From an uncultured Macromonas sp. (GTDB lineage: Bacteria > Pseudomonadota > Gammaproteobacteria > Burkholderiales > Burkholderiaceae), in the NCBI GenBank assembly GCA_946481585.1, contig CAMLOF010000085.1, positions 1 to 10,649 on the forward strand: a stretch of 10,649 bases of DNA, read 5' to 3'. A program made the position numbers and the translations under genes. Of the stretch, positions 1-4,512 are shown one piece after another; the first letter of the stretch is position 1; the number at the start of each line of letters is the position of its first letter. The notes beneath the pieces are model-generated. The model worked only from the letters and a program-made list of their open reading frames with translations. It had not been told where the DNA came from and ran no database searches.

Positions 1-2
1 GC

Positions 3-80
3 AGCGAGTTCCGCCGCACCGGCCCCAGACAGGCGGACGCAGCGGAGTCGGCGCCAAAGGCGCCGACCGTCACAGCATGA
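3..80 (+). CDS. Possible C-terminal end of an unidentified plus-strand gene (partial)
   Basis: One plus-strand frame is open from the window edge and ends at a TGA at 78-80. It would encode about 25 hydrophilic, Ala/Pro/Thr-rich residues ending SAPKAPTVTA, and its third codon positions are mostly G or C, as expected of real genes in this DNA. The gene would converge on the histidine kinase gene. The other two plus frames are also open here because the DNA is so GC-rich, and a perfect stem-loop (47-67) lies inside the stretch, so it could equally be non-coding. I do not recognise the sequence and infer no function. Confidence 0.25.
   Translation, partial: SEFRRTGPRQADAAESAPKAPTVTA
47..67. repeat. 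Perfect 9-bp stem-loop downstream of the histidine kinase gene
   Basis: GTCGGCGCC (47-55) and GGCGCCGAC (59-67) are perfect inverse complements separated by AAA. The stem lies about 70 nt beyond the histidine kinase stop codon. Neither side is followed by a run of T on the strand that would be transcribed, so it is not a classical intrinsic terminator. It could still protect a 3' end or act as a weak bidirectional pause site. The structure is seen directly; the role is inferred. Confidence 0.55.
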
Positions 81-136
81 GCCCCTGCAGGGCCAGGCCT
101 GCCGCAGCAAGCGAGGTCTAAGCGCGCATAAGGGAT

Positions 137-2302
137 TCAACCCAACCGCCCAGGCCGCCCATCCCCCGTGCCCGCCTGGCTGGCCTCAGGCACACGCGGC
201 TCCGTCAACAACCGCACCCGGAACGCCGCGCCCGGCCCATCCGCGCGATTGTCAGCCTCCAACCTGCCACCGTAGCGCTCCACCAACCCCTGGCTGATCC
301 ACAGCCCCAGGCCATTTCCATCGTTCTTCGTCGTGAAGAACGGCGTGAACAGCCGCTCGCGCACTTGCGGACTCAAACCAGGGCCACGGTCCTGCACCTC
401 CAGCACCGCACCCTGTGGCTCACCCGTTTCGTCCAGCCAGTCACGCGTCAGCAGGCGCAACTCACCACCTTCCGGCATCGCCTGGATCGCGTTGATCATC
501 AGGTTGATCACCACCTGCTGCAGCTCCTGCCGGTTGCAGCCCACAGCTGCAGTGGCCTGCCAGTCCTGCGTCACGTTCACACGGCGCTGCTGCAACAGGT
601 GCGCCACCAGCACCAGGCTGTCCGCCACCACACGGTTCAGGTCCAGCGCGTCCACATAGCCCGCAAACTCGGTGGGCCGCGCGTACTGCAGCAGCTGCGT
701 CACGATCAACCGCATGCGCTCCACCTGTTCGTCCAGCAGCTTCATCTCGGCGCGCACGGGGGTGGTCTGCTCGCCAAGCGTTTCACGGATCAGGTCCAGG
801 TTGCCCTGGATAACCGCGATCGGGTTGTTGATCTCGTGCGCAATGCTGGCCGTGAGCTGCCCAATGGCAGCCAGCTTCTCGGACTTCACCAGCTGCTGCT
901 GCGCCAGCCGCAGCGACGCGTTGCTTTCCTCCAGCTCCTGTGTGCGCTCTGCCACCTTGCGGTCCAGCGTCTCGCCCCACTCGCGCAGGCGTCGGGTGTT
1001 GTCGTCTACCACGTCCAGCAGGTGGTCCAGGTGGTTGGCCAGGGCACCCAGTTCATCGCGCGCGGTCACCTCGCCCACGCGGGCCTGCGCCTCGCCGTTC
1101 TCCACACGCAGCATGGTCTGGTTCATCTGCTCCACGGGCTTGAAGATGCTGCGCGCCCAGCGCACCGAAAACACCGCCGCCAGCGCCATCACAGCCAGGA
1201 AGATCAACCCCATCACCGCCAGCATGCCGTAGCGCACCCAGCGGAAGGGCTGCTCCAGAAAGCCCACGTACAACATGCCGATGCGGTCGCCATGCGCGTC
1301 CAGCAGCGGCTCGTAGGCGCTCACGTACCAGTCGTTGACGACGAAGGCGCGGTCCAGCCAGGTCTGCCCTCGCGCCAGCACCGCCTCGCGCACCGATTGC
1401 GACACCCGCGTGCCAATGGCGCGCTGGTCCTGGAACAGCCGCACGTTGGTGGTGATGCGAACGTCCTCCAGGAACAGTGTGGCCGTGCCCTGGCTGCCAA
1501 AAGGCAGCGAGCCTTCGGGGTAGACGATGCGGTTGATGTGGTCGATGAAGTCCAGGTTCTGGTTGAGCAGCAGCCCGCCATGCAGGGTGGCCCACTGTCG
1601 GCCCTGTGCGTCCAACACTGGCAGGCTGGCCAGCATCACCATGGCACGGTCTTCCACGGTGCGGCTGGTGGGTGTGGCGTTGCGCGTGTTTACCAGCGGA
1701 ATGCGCAGACGCTGCTCCAGGTGCGGGGCAAGTTTTTGCAGGGCGGCGGTGTGCAGCAACACCAGGCGCGCGGCGTTCTTGTTGTCTGTGCCCGATTGCG
1801 CAGGTGTTGGCGTGGTCAGCGTGAAGGCTTCCATGCTGTAGCCCCGCTTGGGTGAACGGCCCGCCTGACGCGGCCCACGTTCCAGCACCAGAAAGTCCAG
1901 CCCCAGTCGCCCGCGTTCCGTAGAAAGCAGCTTGTCAATCGCCTGCGCTGCACGTGAGTCACTGGCTGTACCCGTCTCACCCTCGGTGCCGGGTGGCAGC
2001 GGCAGCACCAGCCGCCCAGCATCAGCGGGCAGCCCTTGAAGCGCACGGTGCAGCGCGTACGACGTGGCCACCGCTCGCGTGCCCGAACCCACCTCGTTCA
2101 TCACCTGGTTGAAGTAACCGCTGGCCACCGCCAGATCGGCGCGGATCTTGGTGATCAACAACCGGTCGTAGGCCACGTTGGCCCAGGCCAGCAAGGCCAG
2201 CACCAGCAGCGGAAACACCACCGCCAGCGGCAGCAGCGCCATGGCCAGCAGCTTGTTGCGCACCGATCCGGCAATCCATGCCGGCGTTTTCCAGAGGGTC
2301 AT
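137..2302 (-). CDS. Membrane sensor histidine kinase with periplasmic Cache domain (NtrB/AtoS-like)
   Basis: The 721-residue protein is a transmembrane sensor kinase. Visible parts are TM1 (about 17-42), a periplasmic sensor region (about 45-355), TM2 (about 359-381) and a HAMP linker (about 382-435). A coiled coil (about 436-475) leads into an HisKA H-box with phosphoacceptor His489 in SIAHEINNP. The ATPase domain has an N-box (Asn600, Asn604), G1 (DRGPG, 638-642), an F-box (LFTPFFTTK) and G2 (GNGLGLW, 662-668). The end of the sensor region (GTRVS...WYVSAYEPLLD...GMLYVGF) is typical of single Cache domains, which bind small ligands, often carboxylates; the ligand here is unknown. The ATG at 2302 follows a GGAGG Shine-Dalgarno. 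The gene lies 81 nt downstream of the response regulator and is probably co-transcribed. Kinase identity is secure. Partnership with that regulator and control of formate dehydrogenase are inferred from position. Confidence 0.93.
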   Translation of the reverse strand: MTLWKTPAWIAGSVRNKLLAMALLPLAVVFPLLVLALLAWANVAYDRLLITKIRADLAVASGYFNQVMNEVGSGTRAVATSYALHRALQGLPADAGRLVLPLPPGTEGETGTASDSRAAQAIDKLLSTERGRLGLDFLVLERGPRQAGRSPKRGYSMEAFTLTTPTPAQSGTDNKNAARLVLLHTAALQKLAPHLEQRLRIPLVNTRNATPTSRTVEDRAMVMLASLPVLDAQGRQWATLHGGLLLNQNLDFIDHINRIVYPEGSLPFGSQGTATLFLEDVRITTNVRLFQDQRAIGTRVSQSVREAVLARGQTWLDRAFVVNDWYVSAYEPLLDAHGDRIGMLYVGFLEQPFRWVRYGMLAVMGLIFLAVMALAAVFSVRWARSIFKPVEQMNQTMLRVENGEAQARVGEVTARDELGALANHLDHLLDVVDDNTRRLREWGETLDRKVAERTQELEESNASLRLAQQQLVKSEKLAAIGQLTASIAHEINNPIAVIQGNLDLIRETLGEQTTPVRAEMKLLDEQVERMRLIVTQLLQYARPTEFAGYVDALDLNRVVADSLVLVAHLLQQRRVNVTQDWQATAAVGCNRQELQQVVINLMINAIQAMPEGGELRLLTRDWLDETGEPQGAVLEVQDRGPGLSPQVRERLFTPFFTTKNDGNGLGLWISQGLVERYGGRLEADNRADGPGAAFRVRLLTEPRVPEASQAGTGDGRPGRLG

Positions 2303-2383
2303 GTCAGCCTCCGCCGAGCCGTCTCAAGGAGGCTGAGGCCCCCTTTTGGGGGCAGCGAACAAAGTGAGCGTGGGGGCCGTGTT
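2303..2383 (-). repeat. Intergenic hairpin element between the response regulator and histidine kinase genes
   Basis: The 81-nt gap carries two inverted repeats. One is TCAGCCTCC (2304-2312) with GGAGGCTGA (2328-2336), 9 bp around a 15-nt loop. The other is GCCCCC-TTTT-GGGGGC (2338-2353), and GGGGGCC at 2372-2378 is an alternative partner for GGCCCCC (2337-2343). On the transcribed minus strand the 2312-2304 arm contains the GGAGG Shine-Dalgarno of the kinase gene, so the first hairpin would sequester it. The block from about 2337 to 2378 resembles a short intergenic repeat I remember as abundant in Comamonadaceae genomes; I could not check this. The G-rich hairpin has no following T-run on the minus strand, so a strong intrinsic terminator is not supported. 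Confidence 0.6.
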
Positions 2384-3808
2384 TCATGCCGCTTCCGCGC
2401 GGCCGCCCAGGCCCCATTCCGCCACGCGCCTCTCCAGCGTGCGGCGCGACACACCCAACAACTGCGCAGCGCGTGTCTTGTCACCCTGAACCGACTCCAG
2501 CACGCCCAGGATGTGCTGCTTCTCCAGCGTCTGCAGATCGGTAGGCCGGCCAGCCGTCAGACCGGGTGGCGAGCTGGGCATGGCAGGGTAGAGCGCAGAC
2601 ACGTTCAGCTTGCCCAGAATCAGCGAACGTTCCACCAGGTTGCGCAGTTCGCGTACGTTGCCGGGCCAGGCGTATTCCTGCAAAAAGCGCAGCTCGTCTT
2701 CCGTCACGTCGATGGGGTCCACGCCCAGGGCAGGAGCCAGCTCCAGTGTGAAGTGGCGCAGCAGGTCAACAATGTCTTCCTTGTGTTCGCGCAAGGGCTC
2801 CAGCGTGATGTCCACCACCTGCAGGCGGTAGTACAGATCGGCGCGAAAGCGCCCGGCCGCCACCTCGTCGCTCAGGCGGCGGTTGGTGGCCGCCACAATG
2901 CGCACGTCCACCGGCAGCAGCTGCTGGCTGCCCACGGGCCGTATCTGCAGTTCTTCAATGGCGCGCAGCAGTGTGGCCTGCACCGGCAGGGGCAGTTCGG
3001 CCACCTCGTCAAAGAACAGCGTGCCGCCCTGCGCGTAATAGAACAGCCCGTCGCGTGCGTGCGTCTGCCCCTGGCTGCTTTGGCGCGCATGGCCAAACAG
3101 TTCCATCGCCATGTCGTCGGGTGACAGGGCTGCGCAGTTCACCGGTACAAACGGGCCGCTGGCACGGGAGCTGCGCGCGTGCAATTCACGCGCTACCAGT
3201 TCCTTGCCGGTGCCCGATTCGCCCTGCACCAGCACCGTGCTGGGCATAGGCGCTATGCGTTCAATGGCCTCGCGCAGCCGCGACGTGGCAGGCGAACGCC
3301 CCACCAGCACCGAGCCCTGCTGGCGTGGCTGCCGTGCGTTGCGGCGCAGCACGTGGTTTTCGCGGCGAAGTTGTGCACGCTCATGGCATTGCTTGATGGC
3401 GTTGAGGATCTGCGGAATGCGAAAAGGCTTGAGGATGAAGTCCGACGCGCCAGCGCGCAGCGCTTCAATCGCCGTGTCCAGATCGGCAAACGCCGTGATC
3501 AAAATCACCTCGCCGCTGTAGCCCTGTTCACGCAACTCCTTGAGCCACGCCACGCCATTCTTGCCGGGCAGCGAGATGTCCAGTATCACCAGGTCAATGC
3601 GTTGCGAACGCATCCATTCCGCGCCTTCCTCGGCGCTGTTCGCGCTGGCCACAAAGCGGCAGCGGGGCGCCAGCACCTTGATGAGGAAATTGCGCATCCC
3701 CTGTTCGTCGTCCACGATGAGGATGGACCAATGGGGCCAGCCGTCGGCTGCAGCAATGGCCTGCGATGACGGAAACAGCGCGGAGGGAGAGGAAGTTGGG
3801 GCATTCAC
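2384..3808 (-). CDS. NtrC-family response regulator with altered sigma-54 contact loop
   Basis: This 474-residue protein has a receiver domain (about 27-145) with acidic Asp33/Asp34, phosphoacceptor Asp77, Thr105 and Lys127. The AAA+ domain (about 167-400) has Walker A GESGTGKE (196-203), Walker B GGTLFFDEV (261-269), sensor I Asn309, candidate arginine fingers near 320-328, and sensor II WPGNVRE (381-387). A FIS-type helix-turn-helix follows (about 427-465). The GAFTGA loop that touches sigma-54 in this family is replaced by QSSQGQ (243-248, nt 3065-3082) with no length change, so it may act through another sigma factor. The start is GTG at 3806-3808, the only reasonable start between the in-frame TAA at 3833-3835 and the receiver; no strong Shine-Dalgarno is visible. 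It heads the minus-strand pair and diverges from the formate dehydrogenase operon, its likely target by inference. Confidence 0.92.
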   Translation of the reverse strand: MNAPTSSPSALFPSSQAIAAADGWPHWSILIVDDEQGMRNFLIKVLAPRCRFVASANSAEEGAEWMRSQRIDLVILDISLPGKNGVAWLKELREQGYSGEVILITAFADLDTAIEALRAGASDFILKPFRIPQILNAIKQCHERAQLRRENHVLRRNARQPRQQGSVLVGRSPATSRLREAIERIAPMPSTVLVQGESGTGKELVARELHARSSRASGPFVPVNCAALSPDDMAMELFGHARQSSQGQTHARDGLFYYAQGGTLFFDEVAELPLPVQATLLRAIEELQIRPVGSQQLLPVDVRIVAATNRRLSDEVAAGRFRADLYYRLQVVDITLEPLREHKEDIVDLLRHFTLELAPALGVDPIDVTEDELRFLQEYAWPGNVRELRNLVERSLILGKLNVSALYPAMPSSPPGLTAGRPTDLQTLEKQHILGVLESVQGDKTRAAQLLGVSRRTLERRVAEWGLGGRAEAA

Positions 3809-3844
3809 CCGCTGGGATTCTACGGAAATTCCTTATCTAAACAG

Positions 3845-3903
3845 TTGGGTATTGAATGTTTTCGACGACGAATGCAAGGGTATTCCGTGGGCCATATACC
3901 CAA
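3845..3903. repeat. Inverted GGGTAT motifs (TTGGGTAT...ATACCCAA)
   Basis: TTGGGTAT (3845-3852) is perfectly inverted at ATACCCAA (3896-3903). A third GGGTAT copy at 3878-3883 forms a tighter inverted pair (12-nt gap) with ATACCC at 3896-3901. The motifs lie 37-95 bp upstream of the response regulator start codon. They could bind a dimeric regulator or autoregulate the minus-strand operon; the binding role is inferred. Confidence 0.35.
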
Positions 3904-3910
3904 TGTGATA

Positions 3911-3923
3911 CGACAACTTGTCG
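3911..3923. promoter_or_regulatory. Candidate operator palindrome CGACAA-C-TTGTCG
   Basis: CGACAA (3911-3916) and TTGTCG (3918-3923) are perfect inverse complements around one base. A related ATGTGA...CGAC string occurs at 3903-3914 and again at 3931-3945, giving a 28-bp direct repeat. FIS-type helix-turn-helix proteins bind such dyads, usually 100-200 bp upstream of the promoter. This one lies about 100 bp upstream of the response regulator gene and about 200 bp upstream of the proposed formate dehydrogenase -35. Assignment to any regulator is speculative. Confidence 0.3.
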
Positions 3924-3981
3924 CGTGCCGATGTGACAAAACGACGCGCTTTGCATGCCCAAACCACCAAGCACGATCTGC

Positions 3982-4009
3982 TTGCTGGATGCACGGGTTT
4001 GAATATAAG
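3982..4009 (+). promoter_or_regulatory. Candidate sigma-70-type promoter (distal) for the formate dehydrogenase operon
   Basis: TTGCTG (3982-3987) is followed after 16 bp by TATAAG (4004-4009), a 5/6 match to the -10 consensus in the most AT-rich stretch of the region. Transcription would begin near 4016 and leave a leader of about 200 nt before the first gene. The -35 match is only 3/6. It competes with the proximal candidate at 4120-4148. Confidence 0.3.
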
Positions 4010-4113
4010 TATTTGCTGTTGGTCCGGGTTTTGCTTGCGCCAAAAATGCGGTGTCGTTGCCGGGGGAAACGTTCAGAAGTCAAGCGGTTTCCACCCTGCG
4101 GAGGTACGTGTGT

Positions 4114-4129
4114 ACTCGCTTGCACGAGT
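4114..4129. promoter_or_regulatory. Inverted repeat ACTCG-N6-CGAGT overlapping the proximal -35
   Basis: ACTCG (4114-4118) and CGAGT (4125-4129) are perfect inverse complements six bases apart, and the candidate -35 hexamer (4120-4125) sits within the dyad. A protein bound here would compete with or touch RNA polymerase. Arms of 5 bp can occur by chance, so the operator role is tentative. Confidence 0.25.
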
Positions 4130-4148
4130 TTGCCTGGGGCGCTAAAGT
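4120..4148 (+). promoter_or_regulatory. Candidate sigma-70-type promoter (proximal) for the formate dehydrogenase operon
   Basis: TTGCAC (4120-4125) and TAAAGT (4143-4148) are separated by exactly 17 bp, the optimal spacing. They match the -35 and -10 consensus at 3/6 and 4/6 positions. The start point would be near 4155, about 60 nt before the first start codon. Modest hexamers are typical of an activator-dependent promoter. An overlapping GG-N10-GC (4137-4150) lacks the other conserved sigma-54 bases. Confidence 0.35.
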
Positions 4149-4216
4149 GCCTTATGCACAAGGCCCATAAGTCCAATCAGGGTCTGCTTGAACGCACGTT
4201 TCCAGGAGACATCCTC

Positions 4217-4435
4217 ATGAGCCAATCCTCTTCATCTCAGCCCGGTTTGAGCCGCCGCCGTTGGTTCGCTGGTGCCGGTGCCGTTGGCGCCGTGGCAGCG
4301 GTTGCTGCCGTTGCACCCGTGGCCACCGCGCCTGTTGCCGAAGCAGCGCCCGAACCCAAGCCCGCTCCCGAGCGGGGTGGCGGCTACAGCGTGTCCGAAC
4401 ACGTCAAACGTTACTACCAGACCACGCGCGTCTGA
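4217..4435 (+). CDS. Formate dehydrogenase region Tat-signal small protein
   Basis: This 72-residue protein begins with a twin-arginine signal: LSRRRWFAGAG near residues 11-21, then an Ala/Val-rich hydrophobic stretch to about residue 42. It ends with a short, polar conserved-looking tail (GGGYSVSEHVKRYYQTTRV). It matches what I know of the small Tat-targeted proteins (TIGR02811-type) encoded just before formate dehydrogenase alpha subunits in many proteobacteria. Their role is not established; a chaperone-like or structural role at the exported complex is a guess. The start at 4217 has AGGAGA (4204-4209) seven bases upstream. It is the first gene of the operon, 77 nt before the alpha subunit gene. 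After signal removal only about 30 residues would remain, too few for an enzyme. Confidence 0.85.
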   Translation: MSQSSSSQPGLSRRRWFAGAGAVGAVAAVAAVAPVATAPVAEAAPEPKPAPERGGGYSVSEHVKRYYQTTRV

Positions 4436-4499
4436 GTTTGGCGGAGCTGTCCGCTGGTGACTGTCTTTACCCCTGTGATCCTTCGATGCCCTGTCGGGC

Positions 4500-4505
4500 G
4501 AGGTG
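4500..4505 (+). promoter_or_regulatory. Ribosome binding site fixing the start of the alpha subunit
   Basis: GAGGTG lies seven bases before the ATG at 4513. An in-frame TGA at 4504-4506 closes the reading frame just upstream, so no earlier start exists. The internal ATG at 4621, next to the Tat motif, has no Shine-Dalgarno, so 4513 is preferred. A short GCCC-TGTC-GGGC hairpin (4488-4499) abuts the site. Confidence 0.7.
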
Positions 4506-4512
4506 AACTTCC

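Larger units (their letters stand above)
3809..4216. promoter_or_regulatory. Divergent regulatory region between the two-component system and the formate dehydrogenase operon
   Basis: No convincing gene lies in these 408 bases. The region is less GC-rich than its surroundings (for example 4001-4019). It holds several short symmetric sequences and promoter-like hexamers, listed separately, placed between the two divergent start codons. I found no sigma-54 -24/-12 element of good quality and no FNR-type TTGAT-N4-ATCAA site. A promoter for the minus-strand regulator must lie here, but no convincing hexamer pair stood out. Confidence 0.7.

Noticed and set aside
47..67. Intrinsic terminator for the histidine kinase operon
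   Set aside because: The stem is perfect, but no T-run follows it on either strand.
365..1855. Long open frame on the plus strand opposite the histidine kinase gene
   Set aside because: Its Gln/His/Arg/Val-rich product matches no family and is what antisense of a GC-rich gene gives; the minus strand carries a complete kinase domain set.
4137..4150. Possible sigma-54 -24/-12 element (GG-N10-GC)
   Set aside because: Only the two dinucleotides match; the flanking TGGCAC and TTGC bases are largely absent. A better-looking TTGCAC...TTTGC nearby (4120-4133) has the wrong spacing by one base.
4441..4454. GCGGA-GCTG-TCCGC hairpin between the Tat protein and alpha subunit genes
   Set aside because: A 5-bp stem with no T-run is too weak to call a terminator or attenuator, though it could affect mRNA processing.
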